A stretch of 64,000 bases of DNA from Bufo bufo (taxonomy: Eukaryota > Chordata > Amphibia > Anura > Bufonidae), in assembly GCF_905171765.1 (NCBI RefSeq), contig NC_053393.1, positions 62,651,371 to 62,715,370 of the forward strand, given 5' to 3'. Position numbers and translations under genes: made by a program. The notes beneath the pieces were generated by a model. That model was not told the DNA's origin. It saw nothing but the letters and a program-made list of their open reading frames with translations, and made no database searches. Numbering within the stretch: the stretch's first letter is position 1; each line of letters opens with the position of its first letter. Shown here piece by piece: positions 43,428 through 54,090 of the stretch.

Positions 43428-43639
43428 GTCAGATGCTGTGGTCAATCCTGACCACGGCATCTGGGCGCAAAAAATACCAGAAGCACACGCTTCCGGTGAT
43501 GCTCCGGCTCACCCGTGTGGAGATCGGAGGATCCGGAGCTTGTGTGCAGCAGCCCCTGTTTTAGTGAATGACAGGAGGCTGCTGCACAGTGTTTCTTTTG
43601 GATCACCTTTTATTTAAATTTTTTGTAGAAAATGAAGCA
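43428..43639. repeat. Host repeat, right half
   Basis: Continues the repeat interrupted by the hAT element: GTCAGATGCTGTGGTCAATC and CTGACCACGGCATCTGGGCG form a short palindrome, followed by a GC-rich part with CGGTGATGCTCCGG. No gene. Confidence 0.5.
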
Positions 43640-43654
43640 ACCAAAAACTGCAAA

Positions 43655-44880
43655 TCAGCCATTTTGACACTTTTTTCTATTTTCGCTATTTTCAGTATGT
43701 GGAAGATATTTTAATATTTTTATACTATAGGCTTTTTTATACTTTGTAGGACCACCTTTTGCTGCACTTACAGCAAGTCTTTTAGGGTATGTCTCTACCA
43801 GCTTTGCACATTTAGAGGCTGAAATGCTTGCCCATTCTTCTTTGCAAAATAGCTCAGGCTCAGTCAGATTGGATGGAGAGGGTCTGTGAACAGCAATTTT
43901 CAAGTCTTGCCACTGATTCTCAATGGGATTTAGGTCTGCACTTTGACTTGGCCATTCTAACACATGCATTTGATCAAAACCATTCTATTGTAACTCTGGC
44001 TGTATGTTTAGAGTTGTTGTCCTGCTGGAAGGTGAACTTCCGCCCCAGTCTCACTTTTTTGAAGCCTCTAAAAGGTTTTCTTTAAGGCTTGCTTCCTGTC
44101 CCTGCTGAAGAGAAAGAGCCCCACAGCATAATACTGCCACCACCATGTTTCACTGTGAGGATGGTGTGTTCAGGGTAACGTGAAGTGTTCATTTACCGCC
44201 ACATATAGCGTTAAGGCTAAAAAATTCTACTTTGGTCTCATGTGATCAGAGCACCTTCTTCCACATGTTTGCTATGTTCCGTAAATGGCTTGTAGAAAAC
44301 TGCAAACAGAACTTCTTATGGCTCGCTTTTCAAAAATGTTTTTTTTCTTGTCACTCTTCCATAAAGGTCAGATTTCTGGAGTACATGACTAATAGTTGTC
44401 CCTCTCCTTGCCTGGGCTGTTAGTTTAGGTGGATGGCCATGTCTTGGCAGGTTTGCAGTTGTGTCGTACTCCTTCCATTTTCAGATGATGGATTGAACAG
44501 TCAAAAAAATAAATGCAATCAGCACACCGCCTTTGTCAGTTCTTGGTGCACATATCCTTAGGATAAGCAAATCAAATGTAGAAACAAAGTAGTTGGTCCA
44601 GCACTTCGGACTTGAATAAAACTATGAATAAAAACATTAAAAATAAAGTCCAAAAATGGCACACAGCGAGACATCTCCCCACACCAGTCAATGCATCTCG
44701 ACTATGCTCAGTCCTTATTCATGTCAAGACCAGAATGCTGGACAAACATGGATTGAACAGTGCTCCGTGAGATGTTCAAAGCTTGAGAAATAAATTTATA
44801 CCCTAACCCTGCTTTGCATTTCTTCACAACTTTATCCTTGACCTGTCTGGTGTGTTCCTTCGTTTTCATGATGCTGTTTA
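43655..44880 (-). pseudogene. Tc1-type transposase, heavily decayed
   Basis: The clearest piece (43969-43655) reads VLEWPSQSADLNPIENQWQD and LKIAVHRPSPSNLTEPELFC, then KCAKLVETYPKRL. This is the region around the catalytic glutamate and the C-terminus of a Tc1-type DD34E transposase. Upstream, sequence to 44880 corresponds to the rest of the gene (ATGAAAACGAAGGAACACAC near 44850-44870 as the likely start) but is broken by stops, indels and a 247-bp retroposon at 44501. Inactive. Confidence 0.75.
44501..44747 (-). mobile_element. Short retroposon (247 bp) with 13-bp target duplication
   Basis: Flanked by perfect 13-bp repeats ATGGATTGAACAG (44488-44500 and 44748-44760). Read on the minus strand it starts GTTTGTCCAGCATTCTGGTC and ends in a T-rich sequence. 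The motif GACTGAGCATAGTCGAGATGC resembles the conserved region of anuran Penelope- or LINE-like retroposons. The exact class is not resolved. Confidence 0.7.
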
Positions 44881-45022
44881 ATCACTAATGTTCTGTAACA
44901 AATCTATAAGGCCTTCACAGAACAGCTGTAGTTATACTGAAAATAAATTACACACAAGTGGACTCTATTTCCTAATTAGGTGACTTTTAAAGGCAATTGG
45001 TCACACTGGATTTCAATTAGGG

Positions 45023-45774
45023 TGTCACAAACTTACCTGTCCGGCCTCCAGTGGAAAGATCTTCGGTGCGGCTGTGCCGGAAGAGACATGCTGCTAGGCT
45101 ATGTCCCCGGTGATGCAACAGTGTCATTAGCAACTGGATGCTATGCTCTTTCTCCCCCCCAGCAGGTGTGTGCTGGAGGAGACTAGCTGTGGGCTGATTG
45201 TTTAGCTGATCTACTCCTGTGTGCTGTGTTCTGACTAATGGAGCGCCGAGTCAAGGACCTATCAGGTTCTGATCGAGGGACTCTGCACTCTATTTAAACC
45301 CCTGCTGGCAATACACCTTGACTTTGGCTTGACTTGAACCTCTCTCTCTCTGCTCTGTGATTTGGTACTGTATTGACCTGTCGGCTTTGACCTTTTCCTG
45401 CACGACCTTTCTCTGTGTGTTTCAATAATACAAAAATTCCAATATGTAATCCCAATGGTTTTACCACTGCAGTTCCCAGAAGTGAAGTGGGTTAAATTCA
45501 CAATGTCAGTATACGATATTTTCGGAACTGCGCGACTCTCCACTAATCGATTTCTCTTTGTGTTTGTCTGTTCTGGGTTCCAGTTGTGTGAACAGGTCCC
45601 AGCAGTTTTTAACCTGGGTGCTTGGCTTGACTCCCTGCACTTACCAGCATAGGGACAGTCGACCAGTTGTGGACTTGCCGCTTAGGGCTTGCTCTGCAAG
45701 TAGGCAGAGACAGCGAGTTGGGTGCAAGTTAAGGCTCACAGTGTATGTGTGTTTCCCTGCCTACTGTGCTGACA
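45023..45774 (+). mobile_element. Solo LTR (752 bp) with 5-bp target duplication, inserted in a Tc1
   Basis: TGTCACAAAC...GTGCTGACA, flanked by perfect TAGGG (45018-45022 and 45775-45779). It has a TATA-like CTCTATTTAAACCC at about 45288 and a pyrimidine-rich 3' half typical of Gypsy LTRs. It carries a 128-bp insertion at 45423. No internal region adjoins it, so it is a solo LTR. Confidence 0.8.
45423..45550. mobile_element. 128-bp insertion with 15-bp target duplication inside the LTR
   Basis: Flanked by TTTCTCTGTGTGTTT (45408-45422) and TTTCTCTTTGTGTTT (45551-45565), 14 of 15 identical. The insert has no poly-A tail that I can see and no family I recognise. The long target duplication points to a retroposition-type event. 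Confidence 0.6.
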
Positions 45775-45880
45775 TAGGGATATCAGAGTGCAGGGGGCTA
45801 AATTTAAATTCACGCCACACTTTTCAAATTTGTATTTATTAAATATTTAAAAACTATGTATCATTTACTTTCCACTCCAA

Positions 45881-46894
45881 AACATATAAAATACAGAACC
45901 AAAATGGCACCTCCAAAACACTCCGACACGTGTTTCACATCAGCTTCTTCAGGGGAAGCTCATGGGGTATGTACAGATGTAATAGAGTTAGCACACATGC
46001 TTTCTGAGACGTGTTATCTAAACTAAATGCATTAAGCAAACACCTTCAATTGCTTTTCAATGGCTTTTGTTTCAAGATAACACATTTAGTTAAGAAATTT
46101 GGGTTAAGAGTTTGTGTGTTAACCATGCTACATCTGTATTTCAAATGTTTTGAATTGTTAAGATCTTTTGTAATTTTAGAGGGGGTGCCATTTGGCAGGT
46201 TTTTTTGTATAACCATTCCTCCAATAGATTGTATTCCTTGCTTGTCTTTTTACATCTGACCCCATTGTGGCATACTCCTGTGGTGTGTGTTTGTCAGTGC
46301 CATTTTGATAGGGATTGTGTTTTGCATTTTCTATGCTGGTTTCTTTTTTGCAGAATTAAAAAATACAATAACTTTGTTTTCTGGATTCCTTTGCAATCTG
46401 TTCAGAATAAAATATATCACTCCTACACTGTATATTCTGAGCACCTTGATACATTGCACTGGTAGAATAGTTATCTAAGGGATTAACTTCTTACCATTGC
46501 CACCTATGACATGCTAATTAAGTCTCACTATAATATGAGAAAATAAAACAAAGATTAATTAATTTTGATTTAACAGTATTGTGATACAAAAACAGACGTC
46601 AAAATCTTTCTTGCAATGGGAATATAATAAATGAAAACATGTCAACGTTACAAAGGCTTTACAGATCAACAGATAGCTGAGATTTATAATCAGGCATTTA
46701 AACATTCTACAAAGAATGTAGAAGAATTTAGAACGCACTTTAATTATGGGAAATAACAGCAGATTGTGGTGGTTTCATTGCTTTCAAGAAAAAAAAAAAC
46801 ATAATATCTATAGAAAAACATGCATCGTAATTAAATTACAGTTGTGAAATATTGGTGCTGGTCTGCACTATATTTTCAGTATTACAAATATGTA
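45881..46894. other. Unassigned sequence with a hammerhead-like remnant at its left edge
   Basis: At 45919-45957 the minus strand has the order CCCCTGAAGA, GTGAAAC, ACGTGTC (see findings), typical of conserved anuran Penelope-type sequence. The rest to 46500 is AT-rich without recognisable coding. The stretch 46600-46860 is AT-rich and non-repetitive in appearance. No host exon is supported. Confidence 0.4.
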
Positions 46895-46902
46895 GTCTTG
46901 AA

Positions 46903-48360
46903 TAGAGATGTCCCGAATAGTTCGCCGGCGATTGGTTCCCGGCAAACATAGCTTGTTCGCGTTCGCCGCGGCGGGCGAACATATGCGATGTTCGGTCCGC
47001 CCCCTATACATCATCATTGAGTAAACTTTGACCCTGTACCTCACAGTCAGCAGATACATTCCAGCCAATCAGCAGCAGACCCTCCCTCCCAGACCCTCCC
47101 ACCTCCTGGACAGCATCCATTTTAGATTCATTCGGAAGCTGCATTCTCAGTGAGAGGAGGGACAGTGCTGCTGCTGCTGATCTAATAGGGAAAGCGTTAG
47201 CTAGGGCAGTGTTCTGTGTCCACAGACTCATCTGCTGTAAGGACAGCGTCCTGACAGCACCCCAAAAAGCCCTTTTCAGGGCTGGTACATCAGTCTGCTT
47301 TTTTTAAATTTTTGATATTTATATATATTGCAGTTGCCTGCTGTGTGTGAGAGGCTGCAGACTCAGTCACAGACAGTACTGTGTGCACACCATTCATACA
47401 GGGTGTCACTCACAAATACCTTTTAGATAAAAAAAATTCAATTTAATATTTTTCTGTGATATAATCCCAGTTGCAAGCCAGTGTGTCTGGCCCACACAGA
47501 CTGTACTGTGGCCACTGGCTAGCCCACCACTCATACCGTTACAGGGTGTCACTCACTCACAAATACCTTGCAGATAAAAAAAATTCAATTTAATAAATGG
47601 ACCCCAGATTGGGGACGTAACAGGGATTAAACTGATGAGAAGATAGAACTACAGAAAATACCACTCATATCGGGTGTGACAGTAAATTGCACGGCGCAGA
47701 CGCAGTGACCGTGGATTCAAACAAAGGGGAGGGAGCCAGCGTTTTTTTAACCATCTCCCCGTTCGAAAAATCAATTCAATTCACCTTTCGGGGACCCTTG
47801 GTGTTGTACGTGGCTGGGTGGAGGAAGAAACCTTCAATGACATCAACGGGACATGGCTAGCTTAGTACCAACCTTGAACAAATAGGGAGTTTGCGGTTGG
47901 GCAAATGGACTGTTTGCGGTTGTTTGCGGTGCATTAAAAGGGGAGTTTGGTCTGTCAATGTCTGTGAAGCGGGCGTAACCCTTACACTACCTGATCGATA
48001 CAACATCATACCTGATCGTATACACACACTGGATGTTTTAAACCACGTTGTTCAAATAAATTTAGGATTGTTAGGCGATTTATGCCCTTTATGGATTAAA
48101 ACTCAACTCTGCGTCAACTATGTAATTTTCCATGGGAGTTTTGCCATGGATCCCCCTCCGGCATGCCACAGTCCAGGTGTTAGTCCCCTTGAAACAACTT
48201 TTCCATCACTACTGTGGCTAGAAAGGGTCCCTGTGGGTTTTAAAATTTGCCTGCCTATTGAAGTCTATGGCGGTTCGCCCGGTTCGCCCGTTCGCGAACA
48301 TTTGCAGAAATTCGCATTCGCCGTTCGCGAACGGAAAATTTTATGTTCGCGACATCTCTA
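46903..48360. mobile_element. Non-autonomous hAT element (1458 bp) with perfect 8-bp duplication
   Basis: The ends TAGAGATGTCCCGAA and TTCGCGACATCTCTA are inverted and flanked by perfect GTCTTGAA (46895-46902 and 48361-48368). Subterminal blocks are rich in GTTCGC/GCGAAC. The middle holds a duplicated block (CACTCACAAATACCTT and AGATAAAAAAAATTCAATTTAAT at about 47407 and 47552). No transposase is present; the 156-codon open frame at 47891 has no known domain and ends at the element terminus. Confidence 0.9.
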
Positions 48361-48368
48361 GTCTTGAA

Positions 48369-48844
48369 CTTAGGTTATAATTTTAGAGAAAACCCCCAGA
48401 TGGGAGATAACTTTTTTTCTACAGGTCCCTCCCCCAACCTGTTTACCAAACCTGCAGAAAAAAATGAAATAATATCTCCATTATTGGGCATGACTATGGC
48501 CCAAGTGCCATTAACTCTTCATTGTTTACACATAAATAGGATTGTCTGTGTTTAGCTTTGTTTTGCACATTGTCCAATTTAGTCCCATCCAATTCCCATG
48601 CAATAACAATTTTGGAGCATATTTTCTTATAACTCTATTACAGATGAGCAAACTGAGTCGATTGATTCAGAATTCAAGCAGAATTTTTAGGGATTTAGTA
48701 AGGTAGAATCACAGATGGAGAGAGAAAGAATAAGCCAGCCAACACATAACTTTTCCCTGGGAAAGAGACATGCAAATGATTTTTTTTTTCTTCCAAATGG
48801 ACCACCTGGTGAAATGTAGCTATCCAACGTTAGTGCTCAGCCTA
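48369..48844. other. Unassigned sequence
   Basis: Sequence between two mobile elements, with no tandem structure or recognised gene. Confidence 0.4.
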
Positions 48845-48847
48845 TTA

Positions 48848-49213
48848 GGCCTCGTGCACACAAATGTTGTGCATCCGATTCGTGCATTGGGGACCGCAAT
48901 TTGCGGTCCCCAATGCACGGGCAACGTCCATGCGGCGGCCGGGACGGATTTTGAGACCCATTTAACTTGAATGGGTCCGTGATCTGTCCGTACCGCAAAA
49001 AGTTCTATTTTTTTGCGGTGCGGAGGCACGGACAGAAACACCATGGAAGCACTCCGTAGGGCTTCCGTGGGGTTCCGATCTGTGCTTCTGTTCCGCATCT
49101 CCGTGATTGCGGACTCATTCAAGTGCACACGGGCCGGTGCCCGTGTATTGTGGACCCGCCGTATGCGGGCCGTAATATGGCCACGGACACACAACGTTCA
49201 TGTGCAAGAGGCC
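48848..49213. mobile_element. Harbinger-type MITE (366 bp) with TTA duplication
   Basis: The ends are GGCCTCGTGCACACAAATG and, in reverse complement, GGCCTCTTGCACATGAACG, flanked by TTA (48845-48847 and 49214-49216). Internal palindromes include GGGGACCGCAATTTGCGGTC at about 48889. It is related to the truncated copy at 35055. No coding sequence. Confidence 0.9.
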
Positions 49214-49216
49214 TTA

Positions 49217-50535
49217 AGCAGACCCTAAAGGGGTTGTCTGGTTTCCAATATTGATAACCTCATTAATATCAGATTAGCAGCTGGCTGTATGACTGCCGGC
49301 ACCCCATTTAATCAGCTATTTGAATAGACAGTAATATATGAAATTAAAATAAATAAATCGACATCTTAAGCAAAGAATGAATAAATAAAAAATAATCATG
49401 GAATAGCTTTCTTCTTTAAGCCAATTATTAAATAAGCAAATACTTTACCCCATTTATGACTATTGTACAGATGTGTCCATATAACGGTTTATTTATCTCA
49501 GCATGGCCAGCACTACCCTGCTAATTCCAACATAATATGCATCTTTGCAAATACCAAATGTGCCTACAATACAACTGCTCAGACAGCACATTGTGCACTG
49601 GGTCATGAGGTCAAAACCTTGTAGAGACCTTTTTTTTTCTAGTTGTATCTGAGGATTTGATTTCTTTTAATTCTCATCATAACATAGCATGGTCTAGGCA
49701 AGGCATTTTTTTCAGACTCTGTACTCTTATGAATCCCTATAGGAGTTTAAAAATGCATGTTAAAAAATATGCAATCGCAAAAGTTAGAAAAATACCTCAA
49801 AAAACACAAAAGAGCGCCCTGCAACAGACTACGTGGGCAGTTCGCATGGAGGTCCCCTTTATCTTCTGCACCCCTACTAGTGGCACGCCATTGTGACATT
49901 TAAGGGGGATTCTCCAACCTCCCTCCTATGACTTTATGCTTTCCAGTGGGGTGCACTGACCCCTGGCACTTTAGGTGATTCTTCCACTATTAGTTGCAGT
50001 TATTATGCTATCTAGTGATATATCTATGGGATATTTGCTGTCCCTTATCATTTAGTTACTCTATGTTAATCTCTATATGTTCTGATCATACAACCACTCT
50101 TATTCTCCACTGATGATTCTCTTTAATTAAGATGAAACACCGGGTGTAGGGAATGGTGATTTCAGGGACATTATAGGGATTTGCCCGGAGTAGGGACAGG
50201 TTCCTGATGGGGTCGTCCCTATGGGGGTGAGTGCTCTGTATATGTTAGGCAGGGCAATCTAGCTCCTACCCTTTTGCCCCTACAAGGATTAATAGGGCGA
50301 GCTAGTATTTTTCTAGTCCACCACACCTCTACAGAACCCCAAGCTGAAGTTACCCCTGATACTGGGCCACCCCACACAAGGAAGCAACATTCGCTGATCC
50401 AGCAGCACAGAACCAAGAGAACACTTCAGGACCGGTAAGGATGTATGTGTTCCTTTCTTTAGTATTGACGTATGTATAATGTAGGTCATCTTTTCAGATA
50501 CCCACTGATGGTAACACAGTGGAGTACGAATCGTC
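49217..50535. other. Unassigned sequence, possibly part of a Penelope-type retroelement
   Basis: No open frame with a known domain. The part from about 49640 to 50520 contains a hammerhead-like motif at 50103-50153 and may be the 5' region of a Penelope-like element or related retroposon. The part 49225-49330 (AAAGGGGTTGTCTGG) resembles the end of a dispersed MITE. Confidence 0.35.
50103..50153 (+). ncRNA. Hammerhead-ribozyme-like motif, probably degenerate
   Basis: The order of conserved parts is present: CTGATGA at 50110-50116, a short helix II candidate, GAAAC at 50134-50138, a small helix III (CACC/GGTG), a cleavage-type triplet GTA at 50146-50148, then GGGAA, which can pair with TTCTCC at 50103-50108. 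Helix II is weak (about three pairs). Hammerheads of this kind are known from Penelope-like retroelements. Confidence 0.35.
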
Positions 50536-50777
50536 CTTAATTGTAGTGTTGATCGCGAATATTCTAACCGCAAATTTTTTGCGCTAATATCGCCACTTCG
50601 AGAATTCGTGAAGATCTAGAATATAGTGCTGTATATTTGTAATCGTGAATATTCTAGATTTTTTTCCATCAGTACTCTCACTGCTTCTTGCTTGTCGGCC
50701 AATGAGAAGGCTGCAATGTCTTTGTCTGAGCTTAGCAACATCCCTAGCGACCAATAGGAAAGTTGCCGACCCCTTAC

Positions 50778-50785
50778 TATATAAG
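50778..50785 (+). promoter_or_regulatory. TATA-like box in the hAT-like element
   Basis: TATATAAG in the context CCCCTTACTATATAAGAACC, conserved in the copy at 1815 (about 2712-2724, opposite strand). It lies in the hAT-like host sequence, upstream of the Harbinger MADF-type gene, but there is no evidence that it drives it. Confidence 0.4.
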
Positions 50786-51442
50786 AACCTCCCCAGCAGC
50801 CATTTTCTGCAGTTTTTTGCAGTTGAGAGAGAGAGCAGTGTCATTGCTGTGCTCTGTGCTTTGCTGTGTCATCTGGATCCTTATTCAATTACATTGGATA
50901 GTTAGTTAGCTCATATATATATATTACAAATAGTTAGGGTCCATACAAACATCTGTAGTTGTACTCCGCATCCGTTCCGCAAATTTGCGGAACGTTATGC
51001 GGACCCATTCATTTTCAATGGCCTCCGCAAAAATCCAGTCAGCACTCATTGTGCTGTCCGCATCCATCATTCCATTCATTCCGTTGTCCTACAATTTGTC
51101 CGCATATCCGTTCCGTGGTCCCATAGTAGTCAATGGATCCGCAAAAAATGCAGATGACTTGCAGAATGCAGCAACACAGTTTTGCACAGGGCATACTCGG
51201 CGGGGCAACCTATACGGACAAAGTGCTGCAAGCAAGGTCCACAGCAGAGTGTCAGCAGCCTGACTGCCCATACATACCACAGAGCCCCTATAGGAAGGCC
51301 ACAGCTGCACTGCCGCCGTCCACTCCTGCCGGTTCCAGCCAGTACAGGGCAGGTATCAGAATAGTGATGATGGCGCCTTGTTGTAGATGAATAAATGTTG
51401 TAACTGAATTGATGTCTAATTTTTTTTATTTCCTATAACACT

Positions 51443-52012
51443 GTGGACAATCTCTCTTCAGATTTGACTCCAAATGCTGAATCTGCAGGGAATCTTTCCC
51501 AAATACATTTAGAGGCCTCTCAAGCTCCTCAAGAACAGACAGAAGAGCAAATTCCAAAAAGTCCGGAACCCCATATTCAGCAGTCTCCACAAAATCAGGC
51601 CAACGTGGAGACTACTTCTGTTCCTGAAGAACGTGTTTGACGTTTATCAGGCAGACGACCGCAAAAACCCGCGGCCGATTCTGATTTGGATGTTAGAAGC
51701 CTGATAAATTCTTGGGTTCTCCAATTTCTAAATCAGAATCGGTCCTATAGTAAGGAAGATAGGACAATAAGAAGTCTAGCATCATGTCTTGGTCATGTGC
51801 CTGATGAACGGCAAACATGTTGTGTCTCTGCGCTGGCCTTGTTAATTGACCTGTTCGTCAGCAATCAGGAACCAACTGAGATAGTCTATAGAATAGAAAA
51901 TCTGTGTGATCAGAATCTTAACATCGAGACTCCTAGCTATCAATTAAATCGACCAGACCCCCCTATAATCCAAACCCTTGGCCCTTTTACAATGGAATTA
52001 TATAACCTATAG
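51443..52012 (+). pseudogene. Harbinger accessory (MADF/BESS-type) protein, 3' exon with a stop
   Basis: One frame runs from 51443 to 52012, broken by a TGA at 51638-51640 that probably replaces an arginine codon. The first part is glutamine/proline/glutamate-rich. The second part (RSLINSWVLQFLNQNRSYSK, SLASCLGHVPDERQTCCVSA) looks like the C-terminal multimerisation region of the myb/MADF-type protein encoded next to Harbinger transposases. In active elements that protein carries the transposase to DNA. A polypyrimidine tract ending in AACACTG before 51443 suggests a splice acceptor, so the DNA-binding exon would lie upstream; I did not find it. An AATAAATA signal follows at about 52090. Confidence 0.6.
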
Positions 52013-52160
52013 TTTTTTGTAAATAAAAAAAAAAATCTTATTACAAGGGAATTATATTACCTTTAATTAATCTTATGTGTTTGATGTTAAATAAATATTT
52101 TTGCTTATTATAAATAATGCCTGTATAATTTTTTTTCATTTATAGTTTTGTATACTTTAA

Positions 52161-52386
52161 CAATGGCGGCAGCAGGGTCCGCCTGGCTCTTCCTGCGGGG
52201 GCTCAGCCTTCTGGATCCATTCTAAAGGTAGCCCACCATGACGTTTGATTTCTGCTCTGGCTCCCATCGCTCTGGGGCGTTTCCATTATATTGAATGGGC
52301 TGGAGCGGAAATCTAGCAGCACAGTAGTATAGCTTAAGCACGGATTTGGCTGGCTATTCCTCCGCCGGAACATGCTGCCGCCAATA
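52161..52386. repeat. Small palindromic MITE inside the Harbinger element
   Basis: CAATGGCGGCAGCAGGGTCC on the left and, in reverse complement, ATTGGCGGCAGCATGTTCCG on the right form imperfect terminal inverted repeats, with GTCCGCC and GGCGGAA continuing the match. No target duplication was resolved. Confidence 0.55.
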
Positions 52387-53098
52387 TGAAATTAGATTTA
52401 AAAATGTTTTCTGGGTTTTAATTTTATATTGATGAGCTACTATCTGTGTAGGTCACCAATATAAAATGATTTTACAAAAAATATATATATTATAGTCTAA
52501 AAATCAGCTTATAATGATACGGAACATGATGGTTTGTATTGTTTCAATCACAACAATGCATTACCAGCATTTAGCTGAATACAAACAATAAAAATCATCA
52601 TGTGCTGTCCTCTTAAAATGCTGAGGTTCTATACTTACCTTGTCTACATATTCTTTTATTCTTTGTGGATTGCGGGTCTGATTAAGTCATGTGCTGTTCT
52701 AGTTCAAAGATGAACCCAGACATATCCCCTTAAAAATTATTTGAAAAATGGGACATGTTTGCATTCTGTTCTGAACCTGGACAAGTTTTTTAACATAAAA
52801 AATATATATTATTCAACTTTTTAAGACGTAATTAGAAATGAGGTATTAGAAGGTATTTACACAAAAAAAAAAAGTTTTATGCGAATCGACTTCGGATGTT
52901 TTATCCGAAGTCAATTCGCTCATCCCTAGTGTTAACAAACAGTGTTTAAAAACACGCCGCACCATCACGTATGATATGCTTTTTCATATTACAAAGCTTC
53001 CAAAATAGTTTTATGGGGGACAGATGGTGTTTAAACACGCGCTCTTCTATGGGGGGAAAAACAGCAGCTTGTTGGGACCAATTGTCCAAAAATTATTA

Positions 53099-53215
53099 GG
53101 GTCATTTATCAAACTAGTGTAAATTAGAACTAGCAACTAATCAGATTCCACCTTTAATTTTCCAAAGGAGCAGTCAAAAATTAAAGGTAGAATCTGATTG
53201 GTTGCTAGTTCTAAG
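53099..53215. repeat. Hairpin (foldback) repeat within the Harbinger transposase
   Basis: TTAGAACTAGCAACTAATCAGATTCCACCTT-type arm at about 53124-53155 pairs with AAGGTAGAATCTGATTGGTTGCTAGTTCTAA at about 53184-53214, around a spacer containing CCAAAGGAGCAGTC. It disrupts the C-terminal coding region of the Harbinger transposase. The sequence type is a widespread vertebrate foldback MITE. Confidence 0.7.
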
Positions 53216-54090
53216 CGCCTTCCACATACAGATGGGTGCGAGTCAATCGATAGTTGAAGATGCGCTTCCGGTCAATGCGAATCCTTCATCTGCCACGATC
53301 ACAAATGGAGCCGCAGGACCTGCAGACCCTGGAAGGCTACTGGGCTCTGGCAGGGCAAGCTGGTTTGTCTGAAGCCGTTCACCCATTCTGGAAGCACTAA
53401 AGATGTGGGCGTCTGAAGTGCTCCCATTACAAACCTGTAATTACTGTCAGCCAAGGCCATCAGTACTACAGAAAATTATTGCTTGTAATTGAAGTACCGG
53501 GACCCAGAGTGAGGTGCCTTCTTTACACGGATGTGCTTACCGTCCAGTGCCTCAATGCAGGTAGAAAACTGCGCTGATTGATAAAAACCCTGGGCGATAC
53601 GTAGCCAATCTTCCTCCTTGGGGGTGGGCATCACTGCTTCTCTGAGTCGCTGCCAGATAACTTTGCAGGTATGACAGACGATCCCAGAGATTGTTGAGAT
53701 CCCAAGGAGAAACTCGAAATGCAATGAAGCAAATGAGTTTCAGGTAGCAAGGAATCTAAAAAAAAAATAATAAAAGAAAGAAAAATAATAATTTTTAACA
53801 TTCATTTTCATATATTAATATTCAATATATAGTATTTAAAATGTGAAAATTCAGTTACCTCAAGGTGACAATTAACCTTTGCTCAGGAGATATGCAGCTC
53901 CTCATACTGGTGGGGTCCTGTCGCAGATCATTATGCAAGCTATGGAACTGTCCTTTCTGAAGGTGCTGAGTGACAATCGGATGGACCCACAGCCGTCTCC
54001 TCTTCCTCCCAGGTTCATAGCTGACTGCTGTCCAAATCGCCGAGAAAGAAGCCAGTGAAATAGTACGTTATCCATAAGGTCTTCTGCCAT
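53216..54090 (-). pseudogene. PIF/Harbinger DDE transposase, broken
   Basis: The minus strand reads RKRRRLWVHPIVTQHLQKGQ, FHSLHNDLRQDPTSM, ending in TTGAG|GTAACT at 53859/53858. An intron of 103 bp (53756-53858, GT...AG) follows, then FLAT, TGA (53740-53742), NSFASLHFEFLLGISTISGI, EALDGKHIRVKKAPHSG with the first catalytic aspartate, and YFNYKQ, TAA (about 53474-53476), FSVVLMALADSNYRF, then part of the DDE C-terminal region (MGERLQTNQLALPEPS, VIVADEGFAL with a likely second aspartate). The remaining C-terminal part is deleted. An upstream ATG at 54090 is in another frame, so a frameshift also lies near 54015. At least two stops, one shift and one deletion make it inactive. Confidence 0.85.

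Larger units (their letters stand above)
43640..45880 (-). mobile_element. Decayed Tc1-type transposon split by an LTR and a retroposon
   Basis: The transposase remnant reads on the minus strand from about 44880 to 43655. On the right the element is cut at TAGGG (45018-45022) by an LTR and resumes at 45775 with ATAGGGATATCAGAGTGCAG and GGCTAAATTTAAATTCACGCC, a recognisable continuation of Tc1-type 3' flank. Terminal inverted repeats could not be located on either side, so both limits are approximate. Confidence 0.65.

Noticed and set aside
43050..43640. Tandem GTTCGGGTTCG blocks as a separate satellite
   Set aside because: They are subterminal inverted sequences of the hAT element, present in matching form at 38540-38640.
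47891..48361. Plus-strand open frame of 156 codons
   Set aside because: It lies in a non-autonomous hAT element, ends at its terminus and contains no transposase motif; probably chance.
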